Shown piece by piece: positions 1 to 14,300 of a stretch of DNA of 64,000 bases. The translations under genes were made by a program, and so were the position numbers. The DNA comes from Pyxicephalus adspersus (taxonomy: Eukaryota > Chordata > Amphibia > Anura > Pyxicephalidae): positions 143,854,886 to 143,918,885 of the forward strand of contig NC_092861.1 in NCBI RefSeq assembly GCF_032062135.1. The letters are read 5' to 3'. Positions within the stretch are counted from its first letter, which is position 1. Each line of letters opens with the position of its first letter. The notes beneath the pieces were generated by a model that made no database searches, was not told the DNA's origin, and was given only the letters and a program-made list of their open reading frames with translations.

Positions 1-3000
1 GCGGGGAGTTGGCGAGTTGTTACTACACTTGATTTGATTGTCGGTAGGAAACATCATTTTCCCCAACTGTTTGTTGCCTCTTTCAAAAGATCTGTTCTTT
101 CCCGAGACAGACTCCTCTCCTCCTATTCTGCGGCAGAGTCTCGGCATATGTTAGACTGAGCTCCAGTTGACAAACAAAGTGACTGCATAATTGTATTTGA
201 ATTCACTGTAGTAAGCTGTCATTTTTAACCTTTCAAGTGTATGCAAGGAGTGGCTCACCTTGCTGGCTGTGCAAATGAATGAAGCTTGCTTCACACAATA
301 CACATCAAATCCTTGTGTAGATATTTCAAAAATATTCTATGGACAAATAAGAAAAATTAGGAAAAAGGAAAGCAATTTGTAGAAATTTGGGATTCAGCTT
401 GGATCTTGCTGATATCTTTGATGTAGAGAACAGCAATGGCCTAGCAGATCCAGTTTTCAGTTCTTAGTGACCTTTTACGATATCTTCCATTATGTCTTGT
501 ATGCCCTACCATCCTCAATAATGCCCTTCTGCCCTTTCCCAAAACCTGTAAACCAGGGTCATGCCACTACATACTATGACTATACCAAAAGCACGGCAAG
601 TAGACACAATTTCATTTTCAAACCATTGCAAACATAGTGAAATGCAGGGTCAGTCTGAAGTTCTGTAAGTGCCCCAAGTTTGCAAAAAGAAAGAAAAACT
701 GAATATTACAAGGAAAGAGTTAAGCATCCTAAAGCTAATTTCAGAAACCTTGTTCACAGAATACAATAAATCAGACACTCATTCTCACACACTGCCAAGA
801 AAAGTAATAATATATATAAAACTGACGATAGTTTACTGATGTTGGTGGTTGCCAGATATTGACTGTTATGTTTGCTTAAGACAAAATGTAAGTGATCCAT
901 AAAAATGTTTCTATTTTAGCTTTTGGGTATCAATGAATGTGAAGATGAATATATAACATTCTACTGTCTTACAGCAAAAACAAAATCTATGGGGTTGATT
1001 CTTTGGGATTTGGGTCACACCAACAATCCCAAAGTAAAAGAAGAGGAACACTAATACTATTAGTGCTAATGCCATGGCTTGTAAATACAATGGAGTTTCT
1101 GACTATGGGTCAGGTAGTAATGTGAAAGTGGTCAGGAGACAGGTTGATGGAATAATTGATAAATAATTAAAAGATTTCAAATCAAAGTTGTTTCTTTTTT
1201 CTTTATATTCATATAAAGGGTGTAAATTCCATAACACACATCTTGCATGGGACCATTTTACAACTTGTGTAAATTGGTTGTGTAAATTGGCTGTTGAAAA
1301 ACAAGAAATTGTTTTGCTAATAAAGTAAAACCATTGGCTAAGACAGCTGAAAAATAATAATACAACACAATTATTTTTAATATCCATATTTTATGAACCC
1401 TGACTTGTAAGGTTAAAGTCAATTATTGGTCGCCAAAGGACTAAATACCATGAAATGCAAAATGGCTCAAGAAAAGGACATTGAATACCAGTTACGGAGT
1501 TGTAGATAAGATATATATTTGTGATTATAAAGGGAATTACTTTGCTATGTGCAGCTAACTTCCTTCCCGGCAATGCTTTAGAAAGACATACCTGGAAGCC
1601 ACTTCTAAGTCTAAATGGCCAAAAGCAGGCTTGTACTGGCCCACTAGGGAACGGGAACAAATCTTTATTGATAAACACTCCAAATTAGTTTCTTTTGTGC
1701 CATATAAAGGGCAGGGGGTCACAACACAGCAACTTGTTGTCCCAAAAAATATGCCCCTGTGGCAGGTACAGCTATTTATTCTGATGGGACCTCCTTCTGT
1801 TGGGCCCCAGGTATCCAGTCCGACCCTGACCAAAAACACATAGGAAAAGTTAAGGTATATTAAAAACTTAAAATATTTTTTTGATATAAAAATTAAAACT
1901 TCAGTTTTTTATAGTTATAAGATCATAAAAATATGATGAAGACTATTATTAAGCTGTAAGTTTATTTACAGAAAAAGGTCCTTTAATAAAATAATTTTAT
2001 TATTAACCAAAATGTTCTACTGTTTATTCTTTCTACGATGGAAGAAAAATATTACCAACTGCACAGACATCAAAAAATGATATTTACAGACATGGCTCTG
2101 CAAATGACTACCAAGGTTGTATTAAAAGAAGGAAAAAAGTATAAAACACTGCAGAGAGACAGCTGGAAAAATATGTCTATGTAGCAAAGTAATTACACTA
2201 AAGAGCTAAAATTGTAATTAGAGGAATGCCATTAGGGAGAGGCAGGTGACTGAGCCTCTAGAAGGATGACAAGGTACCGCACCGAGGAGAAAAATCGAGA
2301 GAACGGGCTGCAGGGATGCCGCGTCTTTAACCAGATCAAATTCTTGAAATTGGCTGTCAAGACGGGATTGTTGTGATTTATACCCATCTATCAAGCCCAT
2401 GAAAGAAAGACAGAGAGAAAAGCAGAGCCGCTGTCTCTTCCATTCGTAAAGCACCTTTAATTTCCACCGCGCCATCTGTTAGCAAATCTAATTCACATTC
2501 GCCCTAATCTGGTTTAGTTCTATAATACTAATACTCCCACTACCTTTAGAAAGAAGCATGGTATTGGCTTTACGTAAAACGCAGAGCTGCATGGATGCTT
2601 TTCTGAGATGTATCCCAGATAGAGAAAAATAGAAAATGCAGTCTTTGAGATAAATGTACCGAGCTTGGTTTGGGGTGTGCCCCTGGCTTGTCTTATATGG
2701 TAATATAATCTTTCTTGTACTTTGTCTGTAAACTCCTGTATGTTCTACACAACAGAGGAGATGATGCATGGACTGTAAATGAATAGATTTAAAAATAAAA
2801 TATATATTATTGCTGGTAAAAGTGCATACATGTAACAACAAAAAGAACATAAAATAATACATAGCCCATAGGAATATATTACCTTGCAATAATCCAACAC
2901 CTTTTTAATTTATTTTTTTATCTTTTATGTATAGTAAACTAAAACCTAAACAATACAAATAATATACAAAAAGCATTATGTATATTAGTGCCAGGGTTCG

Positions 3001-5716
3001 GAAATGGCATGGCTGTTCCATAACTTTGGACCTATTTTTATATCTGCCCCCATGCTTGTAGTGCCGTTGTTTGTGATCTGAATCTGAATTTGCAATGGGT
3101 CATAAAACAAAAGTATAAGTCTAAACCCACCAAATAAAATAATAAAAATTTGGTAGGTCTACATCAGTCTTATAACACACAATAGTAATAAACAAACCTA
3201 AGCACTCACCTCATGTTCACACCACAAATGTACAATTACATTCAAATACTAACTTTCAGTAGATGAATTTTGGAGGGAACCCAAAGCTGATCATTGTTTG
3301 ACATTGTGCTAAATATCTTTTTGGAAATACCAAGCAAGGTTGTTTGAAAAAAAAAAAAAAATACCCAGACATTAATGGGGCTAGGTTCATTAACAAGGCA
3401 AAATGGCCATGATGTCCCACCATCACCATTGAGCTGTAAACTTCTTCAGCAGCATGGGGTGCAAGTCTTGCCCTTTTTGCACTTCTGCAATTCACTTTTT
3501 GGCATAGATGTGTTTAAGGGTTAAGTGACACAGATTTCAATCTGATATTGTGATGGTTTAGATTCTGGCGAAATTGTTGGCTGTGGTGTATTGGCCAGTA
3601 GTTTTTTGTGATCTATTACCAAAGTTCAGAAAAGTCACAGTGCAGAATTTAGTCGTCCTATAGTTTCAAGTAACATTGCAAAAATGCCGTCTGAGATTTC
3701 AAAATCTATGCTTGAACAAATCTTGAATTGTAACAGAATGTGACTTATGATGAACACATACAAAAATGTGGATTACAAATTCTAAATGGCAAATAGCCTT
3801 TAGGTGCACAAAATCACACGTAAGGATGTGAAAGTGTCACGGCCCTGCTGAAAGTTACATTGCTGGTAACATTAAAGAGGTCCATGAAGTATCTTCCCAA
3901 AGCTGGTTTACACAGGGTTGTTGCATGCCCAAAATCACAGCTTTTGAAAATGGAGTTTTCTGCCAAGGAACTAAAATTCACTATTTCTTATCTGGGTTTT
4001 ATAGAAAATTTGCACAATAAATATTAATAATATGTATTAATTTATGGAGAAAACACCTAATACCAAAGAAACAACACATTAATTCTATGCAGTGTTTGAT
4101 GGGTTACACGATGCACTATGGACACACAATCTGCCTAATTTTTTGCATCCAAAATTTGCCAAGACATCCTTTAAATGCCTTACTTCCATTTTTTGCAGAT
4201 GCAGAACTTTTGTAATTTATGTGTCAGTAACTAAAAAGATGAGTTTGCAATCTCAGGTGATGCTGCTGATAAGGTTCAGATATTACATTTCTGTGAACAC
4301 CAACAAATTTGGAACTGTCTGGGAACAATTTTGTTTAATGCTCATTTTTTTTTTTTCATTTTTTAGAAATCTAAATGTCTGATAAAATGCATTTAAAATA
4401 GATTCTAAACATTCTAAATCTGTTTTTGTTTTGGTCCTGTTCAGGTTTAGTTTCTATTGCTGATTCCCTGATGATGCAGTTTTCCTGATAATGACAACAG
4501 TGGACTAAGCTTATGTAATGTGTGTTGAAACCCATTGTAGTACCAATCACACAGGAAAACAATTGAGACGTAAGGACAAAGTATTGGCCAAACTTGGACC
4601 TTTATATTAGGATCACCGGCTAATATTTCATTAAAGCTGCAGATTGTATTGTAAAAGATTGAAAATATTTTTTGAAATAGTACATGGTAAACATTATATG
4701 AGATTTTAGTGATTGTGTACATTTAGGCACAGAGTAATAAGGCTGGAAACGGGAAAAGAGGCCCCACCAGGATATGGAAAAACCATTAGTACTTTTTGTG
4801 TTTTGAAGGTATCATATAATCTGCTACAAGCTTTGCTATCTGTGAATGTCACAAAAGTTAAAACTCTTCCAATTTGGACCCACAAAAAAACCTAAAACAT
4901 TCCGATTAGCCATAAGCTTTCCATGGCAGATATTTGTTTTGCATTGTTATAAATGACTGTAGTTATGGAGTTTCACCATGCAATTGAAAGCCTGAAAAAG
5001 CTTCATGATTAAGAACGGGAAATGTCGTTACTTAGGTAACACTTATCATTACACTTAAGCTAAACTACCTTTCAAACTGTCAGATGAAGACGCAGAGTAA
5101 CGAGGCAAAAGATTGGTGAAGTGCGCCATACCCAGAAAATGTTATTCTGAACATTTTATTTAATAAGAAGACTTAAGATTTACGTTACAGGTTATAAGGC
5201 TGAGAATGGCGCTCTAGGAAGAATATATGGCGACGGCGCACAGTATATCAGCGATAGGATAATTATTTATATAAAGTCGGCATTCTCCGCTTCCTACCAC
5301 GTAGCCGATGGGATTCATATATTCTAAAGAGACGTATAACTACCTGTCTAGAGCAGCTTCTGATGGATATGTCTTTAATCCAAATGGCTACAATCTTCTC
5401 CCTTGGCTGTCAAGGTGGACAGGTGTAACTGGAATTTGCTTTTCATAATTCTTAAAGTTGAGGATGAGAGGGGAAGAAGGAGTGGGGAACCATGATAAGT
5501 GCCCTCATTCAGCGAGCGGAGAGACAGTCTGTATTAAGATGTGGCTATATAAAAAGCACTGTTGCTCAACTAATGGGATTTACCTTGTTATACTAAAAAT
5601 GACAGACTATACTTCCTTTTGCAGGCCAAACAAGTATAAACAGCTGAAAACTACGGTATTGACAGAGTAAAGGAATAAAAGACGTTTTCAAAGGCAATGG
5701 AAAAAAGAAAGGCTAG
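1..5716. other. Intronic sequence without recognised gene
   Basis: AT-rich DNA with short chance ORFs only. A more complex, CpG-containing patch at about 5040-5420 stands out from the background and might be a conserved non-coding element. No repeat family was recognised with confidence. Confidence 0.4.
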
Positions 5717-6230
5717 TACGCTTTATGGACAGAAGCTTGACGACTTCTGACCATCGCACCTTTATGAACTTGATGGACATCTCAATCCAAAGGCAGGTAC
5801 AAGCACTGTACAAAACTGGGCATTTCCATGGGGTTACAGTTTGATGGTGGTTCTTTTCTGTTCAGCCATGATTCTGCCCCGTGAACAAAACCAGCTCCAT
5901 AAAGACAAAGTCTGATAAAGCGTTTGGGGTAGAAGAACTTTGATGACTTGCACAACATCCTGGCCTCGACACTATTAAACACATTGAACATGAAATGTAA
6001 GGCTGCAGGTCTATTCAGTCCATCACCAATACTTGAGATCATAAATGTTCTTTTGGCTTCATGGACACAAAATGCCATTGTATATTTCAAAATATTGTAG
6101 AAAACCTTCACAGAAGACTGGAGGGTGCTATGGCTGCAAAATGGGGGGACTATCATTGGAATTTCAAAAACAAGCTCATATATAGAAGTCATGGCCAAGT
6201 GTCCACCACAACCATGTTGTCTATATGCTG
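5717..6230 (+). mobile_element. Degenerate, internally deleted Tc1-like transposon
   Basis: The left end from TA at 5717-5718 (tacgctttatgg...) and the right end near 6190-6230 are inverted relatives that fit the terminal repeats of a Tc1-type family common in frogs and fish (ends TACACTATATGGCC-like). Between them is the 3' part of a transposase gene. In shifting frames one reads a GVEEL motif and LAQHPGLDTIKHIEHE, the decayed counterpart of the Tc1 'PAQSPDLNPIEHLWDE' block that carries the third catalytic aspartate. Several frameshifts and stops make it dead. The HTH and the first catalytic residues are deleted. A second element of the same type lies at 63084-63616. Confidence 0.72.
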
Positions 6231-7702
6231 CTGCCTAGGTTTACTATCAGTTCCAAGTTTCCACTTTTTCCCATTACCAATATCCAGAAACATTGGCTTC
6301 CCCCCAGATATGGTCCTAGAATGCCAGTCAGTGTGGCATAGAACACTTTTTTTTGTAACAGACATTGGCATAAACAAATCTTTAGCCTTTTGGAGTCATA
6401 TACAAAAATTAAAAAATACAGAATAAAAACTCACCAAGCTGCAAGCAGCCAGACTTGACTTAGAACATTAGCAAGATGACAATCCCTTAATTAAATAATG
6501 GCTTTCCAAACTGTGATTTCACTGGCGTTAGGTGCTATCATGGCTGCAATGAATTTATGAAAGTAATCTCAATCTCGTTTTGCAGTTGAGTGCAGATGCC
6601 GTAACCAGTTACCGAGGGCTAATGGCCAGTTGGTGGTCGCACTTTAAACTGGGAGCTAAGCACTATCTCCCAAGGGAAAGACATCAGCTTAAGTCTCCAC
6701 AAGAAAAATACAATTACCAATTTCTTAATTGGGATTTCCATGGTTTTAGAAAGACACTGATTTTTTTAAAGGTTCAAGGGCATTGCCAATGTGTTTTCAA
6801 TTGCTTGTGTTGAAAATAAAGTATATCAGAGCTGATACATAGGTTGCCATTGACTATGTCTCCTTTTGAAAATACTGGTTGCTTGTCCACAATGACGATT
6901 CAATTGCTTGAACCTCTGAACAAGTGCAATCAATGTTTTGACATCACACCAACTCCTTTGAATATGCACTCATCTCAGGTCATTGGTTCAGATATTTTTA
7001 AAGTCAGTAATTCAGTTTGACAGCCAGACAGCTTAGCATTATCAGTAGGAGGTGAACAAAGGTAGCCTAGTAATCTTTTTCTTCAGGTTTCCATTACAGG
7101 ATATGCTTTGGTTCCAAGTTCCAATTGTGTATTTGCCATATCAGGCATTAAAATGGAACATATGATAAAACATTTCCTAGCGGCGGTTAACTTTAGTAAA
7201 AACTGAATGCCAAACTTATCAGTGGAGAGAGAGAATCTGGCAAATGTTTTCTAAAAAATGTTACATTGATCACACCTTGTACTTCCTTACCTTTTTATTT
7301 ACAATGAAGCCAATCACTACATTAAAAATAACATTTTATAGGAGAAGAGATCAAACTCAATGTAAATCCAGAGTTGCAAATGGCTTAGCTTCTGGGCACC
7401 ACTAGAGCATTGGTATATACAAGTGTCTGGGATAAGTTTGTGATTTTGCAATGTGTTTGTGTTGCATTTGGTGTATTTATATTTCATGGTGACTTGTATG
7501 AAGGCTTAAAAACAAAGATTGACCTTAACTGATCATAAAAGCCCATCAAGATATGGCTGCAAAACAGCCTTTACTACCTGCTACTTCTGCTTATTTTTTT
7601 AGTCCCAGTTTCCCTGCAGGTTTATTCTCGCTGAAATACCATCTTATTTAAATGCAACTTCTTGACACCCCTGGCCATCATATTACATTATAAAGGCATT
7701 TG

Positions 7703-7703
<1 letters not shown>
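6231..7703. other. Intronic sequence, nothing recognised
   Basis: Unique-looking AT-rich sequence with only short chance ORFs and no recognised repeat or signal. Confidence 0.4.
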
Positions 7704-7739
<36 letters not shown>

Positions 7740-7758
7740 TAATATATATATATATATT
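7704..7758. repeat. (AT)n microsatellite
   Basis: An alternating TA/AT run of about 55 bp, interrupted once near 7733-7741. Confidence 0.95.
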
Positions 7759-10700
7759 GTTTTTATGAGCCTAAACTAGATGTCTGTATATCAAACCTAA
7801 TAATGTGATTTTTTGAAAACAGATGTGTAGTGAGTGTTATCTGGAACCAAAGACGCGTGTTTGTTTGACCAGTAGTGACAGACAGCATGGCCTGCAGGTT
7901 CTGCTCTTGCAAGAGCTTCCCTTCTGTCAAGACAAAGCGTGTTGATGAGACGGGCTTTTTATGTGTCTCAGGTTTAAAACACACTCTGCATTTTACACTG
8001 CCAGAGAACAGCCAAGGTCGCAAGTCCAGTACAAGTCTTTAATGGACGTGGACCGTAAATACAGTGATAATTCATCAAATAGGGCACTTCTGCATGCTCC
8101 AGACACCGCACGTCGCTTGCTAGACATGATTATTTAAAGACCAACTCTAGGCACACCTATAAAACATCCTAAATCCTCTTCTGATTCCCTTCAAAAGTCA
8201 TGAAATATTTTTTACAGCTTGCGTGATTTTCTAAAATCTGGTAATACTGAACACCCAAGCTGTTGAGTATTATACTATTGTTAGGTTCATAGCTCTCAAC
8301 TGGCCCTCATTTGGAGGGATCACCTCTGGTTTTGGAACCAGTTGTTCCTTTTCTTAGTACGACCTCTGACATCGATAAAAGATTTACTATATGCAAAAGT
8401 GGTATAGTACACTTAACCTTTCACCCAACCTAAAATATTATTAATCTGTTATTTTAAAAGAGCAACACAAAACAAAGAAAAGTGATGAAAAGGTGTAAAA
8501 AAAGGAAACATTTTTTGCACATTAATTCTTTAGTCTGTTTTTTTGGCGGGGAAATGTGACCTACTGTGACCTCCTGCCTAGGCTCAATTCAGTCTTGGTT
8601 TGGTAAATGTTCGGGCTTGTCAAACCTGGTTTTAGTTGAACAAGGACCAATAAATATACTGTGTCAACCACTTCCCTGGCACAGTAAACAACAGCATTAG
8701 GCCTAATGTTGGCTATACATTAGAGAGAATTCATCTGCTCAAGTTTCTGCATATTAGAAGAAGTAGTAAAGGCTAAAATTGGAGTCATACTTAAGGTGGG
8801 ATCAAATGGGAACCTCAAACCTATTGCTCTATTGTTGTTCTTCTCCTGAGGTCACCAGTGTAATAATGTTCACTGGCAGTAGAAGGGGTATAGAGGAGGT
8901 GAGGCAGTGCTGAAAAGTGTTGTCCCAAATTACTACAGTATTAATAAATTAAATAAACTATCCACAGTTCAAAGGGCTCACAGCCTTCCTTTGACTTGGC
9001 TATAGCTATTCTGAGACCAAACGGTTGCTTTTATTTGACCGAATAATTCTCCAATTTGAGGCAAATTTGGGCAAAACTGTCACCATGACAAAAAGGAAAT
9101 GGAGAGTACAATAAAAGCCTAAAATCCGGTCTGTGCTCTATCCAAGATGAAAAAAAACACCTAAAAAATAAAAAAATGTAGGCTTTTCATATAAATTTCA
9201 ACCATCTTGTTTCAAATCCCTTTAAACAGATGAGGTCTACTAAAAGATAAAGTCTTTGTTCCAGCCAAGAATGACACATTGATAATTTATTAGAAATGAA
9301 CTCTGTAGACATTTCATATACAGACCACATTGCTAAAAACTAGGCATCAAATCGATTTACTTTGCACATAATTAGTAATTTGATGATTATTTGTGTGGCC
9401 GCTTTATGTGTAGAATGATAAAGGCCTCATTAATCAGATGGAGTTGACTCATAAATGAAACCCACAAAGTCAAACCCTCCAACTTATCTTCTTCAAGTCC
9501 GCTTATGGAGCTAGTTCTCAGCGCAGGGAAGTCCAGAATCACACAGAATTCTTTTTAAAAAGTCTAGACAAAATGCCAAAATTAAACTCCAAATTTTAGT
9601 GTACGAGATTAGCAAAACCTAGAAGGGCATTATAGTGTCTGGAAATTTAAACAACCAATGGCAGATTTGCATATTAGGACAATTGGAGCAAAATTGTGTT
9701 CAATGGTACAAACAAAAAGATTAAACCTAAATCAAGTTTTAAGATGTTTCTGTTTTTCCTATCCTGACCACTGGGATTAATTTATGGCACGTATTGGTAT
9801 TCCATGACAGTGTGAATTCCAGGGAGGCCTGGGGCATTTGCTCATATTAGGAAATTAAGTATAGGGAGATCTACATGAAAGCAGGTACCACTGAGATTTA
9901 TAGTCAAAAATTATATTAAAAAAGCCACAATACCGGAGCCTGAATATTCATCCACATTAGGTGCCAGTTCTCCAAAAACTTGGCCATGCTCTTGGTCACC
10001 TTGTCTATTGCTGACACTATTCTAAGGAAACACCTGAACACATAGCCAATACTAAGGGTCAAAGGCAAGGTAAAAAAGATACAGCTGGACCAGTGTATGT
10101 TGGGCTTGCTTAGTTCTCCTTGAGTTCTTTTTTTAGGGGTTTATTTAAAAATCCACTACCTGTCCTCACTTTCCTAGCTTATCAGACACCCTTTCTGGGA
10201 ATACCATTTGCAGTGTGATGTATTTGCAATGTGTATTATATGTCTGTCCAATGCACACAAAGCACTTTCATATCTATGCTGCAACACAATCCCATTTTTT
10301 AGTTAATAATATTGACGTGACATTGTTATTTATGGGTTCAGTGCAGCCTATTCCACACATATTGTATCTAAAAACTTGTGACTGGGATTAATAATTCTTC
10401 TCTTCTTTATTGGCTTAAAAAAAGAAATGTGGAAAAAATGGAAAGGAACATAAAAGGGATTTTGCATGTGAATTGAACTTAATAGGTTTGACATGCGCTA
10501 ACCTTAAAAAATCCAATTCAGTCAAATCCCTTTTGAAGGCAGCGGTTGAAATTTGTGCAAATCTTCTGCAAGTAGCCGAGCTCCTGTGTATCCAAGCTGT
10601 CTCTTCTGCCTTTGCAGATCTAAACCCGGCCTGACAAATGCATCACACCAACCCACCCTTTTTAAGAATTCATCCTGTGAAATGTTTGTTTTCTTGTCGG

Positions 10701-10961
10701 GCCAACAGACAGCTGTAAAAAAAAATGTTTTTTTTTCTGTGATTATTATTTTATTTACAACTGGAAACTGTATTTGGAAACCAAGATTTGAATGTGTTTT
10801 GTTCAGGAAAAGAATCAGCCACTTCTGCCACACAGAATGCCCAGCACAATTACAGGATCAATGATGCAACAAGAATTGCAGCATTACTGCCTTGGCTCTC
10901 TAATTAGAACAAAGCAAAGCTGTTTGTCTGACACTGACACTGTGCTGTATTTAAAAAGAGA
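7759..10961. other. Intronic sequence with one nuclear-receptor element
   Basis: There is no gene. The only sharp signal is the DR4 at 8557-8572. The rest is AT-rich sequence with short chance ORFs. Confidence 0.4.
8557..8572 (-). promoter_or_regulatory. Perfect DR4 nuclear-receptor element (thyroid hormone response element type)
   Basis: The minus strand reads AGGTCACAGTAGGTCA: two perfect AGGTCA half-sites in direct repeat with a four-base spacer. DR4 is the classical binding site of thyroid hormone receptor/RXR and also of LXR/RXR. A perfect 12-base match with this spacing is expected by chance far less than once in 64 kb. It lies about 25 kb downstream of the ESRRG exon, inside the intron. 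Function is inferred. Confidence 0.5.
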
Positions 10962-11047
10962 AAGAAGCGAGGAATGAAGAGTGGAAGAAAAAAAGGAGAA
11001 ATGGAAGAAAGAAAAAAAAATAAAAGAAAGGAAAGGTAAAGGGAAAA

Positions 11048-11105
<58 letters not shown>

Positions 11106-11375
11106 AAAGAAAGAAAGAAAGAAAGGCTGGAAGGAAGTAAAGAAAAAAGAAGAAAAGAAAGGAGGGTGAATGAAGGAAGAAAGTAAAGAAAAAAAGGGAA
11201 GGAAGGAAAAAAGGAAAGACAGAAAAAGAAAGATAAAAAGGAGGCAGGGAGGAAAAACTTAGGCAAAATAGTTGATGAAAGAATGAAAGGAAAGAAATGT
11301 AAGAAAAATAAGGGAAATAAAGAAACAGGGTGAAGGAAAGAAAGAAAAAAGGAAATAAAAAAGAAAGTTTTCCAA
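10962..11375 (+). repeat. Polypurine tract with (GA)n microsatellite
   Basis: About 410 bp of almost pure A/G on the plus strand, including an uninterrupted (GA)n run at about 11055-11100 flanked by GAAA/GGAA-rich sequence. Such tracts can form triplex DNA and produce long spurious ORFs (Lys/Glu/Arg or Ser/Leu/Phe rich), which I do not call as genes. Confidence 0.9.
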
Positions 11376-14300
11376 CAACTTTTTAGGTCTGAGTGTGCCT
11401 TGGGAGTGTGAATGTACCTAGGTCACCAGAGGCTGAACCAGCCACAATAAAACTTTTATGCAATCTTTTTTGAGTTCCCAGGCATGGGGTTCTAGGCTGC
11501 TAGAAGAGGAAAATATATATTTGCCACCATGAGCTGCTAATTTAGAACCGTGCACTCCTCACATCCTATCACTTCCTTAGCATTTTAGTGGTGTTGTAAA
11601 GCTGGCTGTATTTGCCAGCATGCACTGCTCATTTACATGAATGCATGTATTTATTTGTCCAGAGTGCACAGATGTTGAATTAAAAGTCAAAATGGAATGT
11701 TTTTTTTTTTTTTTTTTAATGCTGCAAAGAGTTTCTGCATTGCAGTGTGGGAGAAAACCTTGTTTTCAAAATTCTGTAAATAAGGACAGCATTAATGTGT
11801 ATTCCATCAGTGCCATATTCCGTATAATTATAAGGGACAACTGCTTAGATGTATACAGGATCGGTGACCTGGTATTGGGGATCCTATACATTTATTTTTT
11901 TTTTCTTTTATGTGAATGAGATCAGTAAATAAAGATGTGCAAATGTTGACGTTTTCATTACTCTATATATACTTTATATGGGTGCATACATTTTCCCATT
12001 TCGTAGGCAGTTTATGCTTCCTTCTTAGTAAGACTGCTCAGTTTCAATGCTCCACTGCTCCTTCTCACAATGCATACAGCAGCCTGGATATTACAAGTAC
12101 TGAAAATGCTAGTTGCCTGGCTGCTGTGATAATTCACTGGCTTTAGTGTTTTCCAAGCCACTGACACAAAACAAGAATGCAGACCAGAATATCCAGAGCA
12201 TTGAAATGACCTGCATACCTGTTCTGGGTCAGTGACCTGAAGTATTGAGGCCAAAAGGTCAGTAAAAAAGCCAAGCAATAAAAAAGAAAAACCTAATTAG
12301 TAGCAAAACCACCCTGAATAATTACCTGCAAAGTATGGGGCACCTGACTATTGCTAATTGCTAATGTAAATAGAACCTGGTATTATTGCTAATTTTACAC
12401 AGCTGCCTACTTCCCAGCAGAACCATAAATTTTATAAATGACAATAGAGCAGGCAAAAGAGCCAATTCATCCACAAGGCAACCCAGGGGCCAACCTACAA
12501 ACTTCATACCCTGACAATAACCAGAGGAATAACCCTATTGCTAAAAACTGTGCCCTTGCCCATCTAAGGGAGGATGGACGTGTTGGCAATGGGGGGGGGG
12601 TCGTGCCAATACAGTGTAAAATGTGGGCACTTCATTGTGCTTATTGCAACCAATACCAATCAGTGAAATGAGGAGGAAGGGGGATCATTGCATAGGACCC
12701 CAGTCTGTTTCAGCACAACCCCTAGCAATTTTGGTTTACTTGGCAGTAATTTTGGGGGTTGCAATATAGATTCCTTATCCTGCCGCTGAGCTAATCTGTT
12801 ACCCTGCCAAGTCCAGGGTTTACTTATAACATTCACTCAAACATGCACATGTGCCCAGATCCAAAATTGCCTTTCACTTTTTATTTCCTAGAGGCGCAGA
12901 CATCACACTAGTTGCAGCACATTCCCCCTCACTCCCCTCCTTCTTCTATCCATAGGCATAGCCACAATTGTACACAGTAAAGCTGTTGAGCAGCTTCCCT
13001 TCCTCATTCCTCACCCCGGCCTCTCCCCTCTTTTGTATTTACACAGCAACCTAAATAATTCACGCTGCCTGTTTTTCCAGACCAAGTGCTCTTGTGTGCA
13101 AGTCTGCGATGAGCTATTGCAGATAGCAGATGGACAGGAGTGCAGCAGGTGGGACAGATGGCAGAGCGCCCCGTCTGACGCTCATTGCCTCAGCTTGGAA
13201 GGCCTTGTCTTCCAGGTACACTCTCTTCTCATAGTAGCAGAGAGCAGAATATGACCCCGGCTCTGTATAGCACAAATTTAGGTGCTTTTTATGTAATTAG
13301 GAGTTTTTATTTTTTTAACCCTGGCATGATGAGTATAAAGTACAGCAATGACCCCATTTAGAAGCCTTCATCTGACTTTGGTTTTGTGCAATTTTACTTT
13401 TTGGGTTTTTGGGAGGTTTGTCTTTCCCACCCTACAGAAGTCAAACAATTATTTGTAGGAACAAGCAGCATTTCTGTAAATTTTGGTTTGATTAGCCATA
13501 AAGAACTCACTGGCTGGTAGACTTTGCTTTAGCTTCCAGGACCCCTTAGCTATATATAGGATAGGATATAGCTGTGCTATTGCTGGGCTCCATTGTTTTA
13601 ATGTCCAGGACTCTAGGCCCTGAACACACTAGCCATGGCACACAGGGCCCTTTAAGCAAATCAAATCTTCCTTCCTTTAGGAGTTTTCAGTCTCAAAAGC
13701 TTTGAATTGATTTGCCATATTAAATGCAGGCATAGCTACATACCAACCATTATCACAATTTCAAAGAATTATTTCATATGTCTGGTGGAAATTTACCTTC
13801 TGTTTTGAGATTTTTAATGGATGTAGCTTCGAGAATGCTCAATGGGCCAATGTATAATGACTAGGGTTGACTTTTCTTATCTCTTCCCAGCCTTGCCCCC
13901 TTTATATTCTGCCCACCCCCAATACCATGGCCTGTTTTTTATAAAAGATATATAAATATAAATAAATAAATGCAGAGGATGAGATTGGCAGGGAACATCT
14001 TTCTTGCAGTTTTCTCCAAGACAGAAATCTAATGGTGGGCTTATAGGAAGTTTGGTCAGTCTTCTAGCTGCACTTTATACAGTATCAGTAAGATGCAAAC
14101 ACTTGGTGAAATTAAACAACAAGCTGCAGCTATTTTCCCAAATGGGTCATTAACATGAGCATTACCGTGAGTATGAATTTGTGTTTGGAGAGAGAGAGAG
14201 GCGTTTGCCCTAAGCCTGGAAGAGCAGAAGTGTAATTTCACAACCCAAAGACCGCAGCGTCCATTTAGGATGTCACATGACTGGTCTGGGATGTATCCGA

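Noticed and set aside
5782..6198. 138-residue minus-strand ORF
   Set aside because: It is antisense to a decayed Tc1-like transposase; the sense strand explains the sequence.
10904..11266. 120-residue minus-strand and matching plus-strand Lys/Glu ORFs
   Set aside because: Created by a polypurine tract with (GA)n; low complexity.
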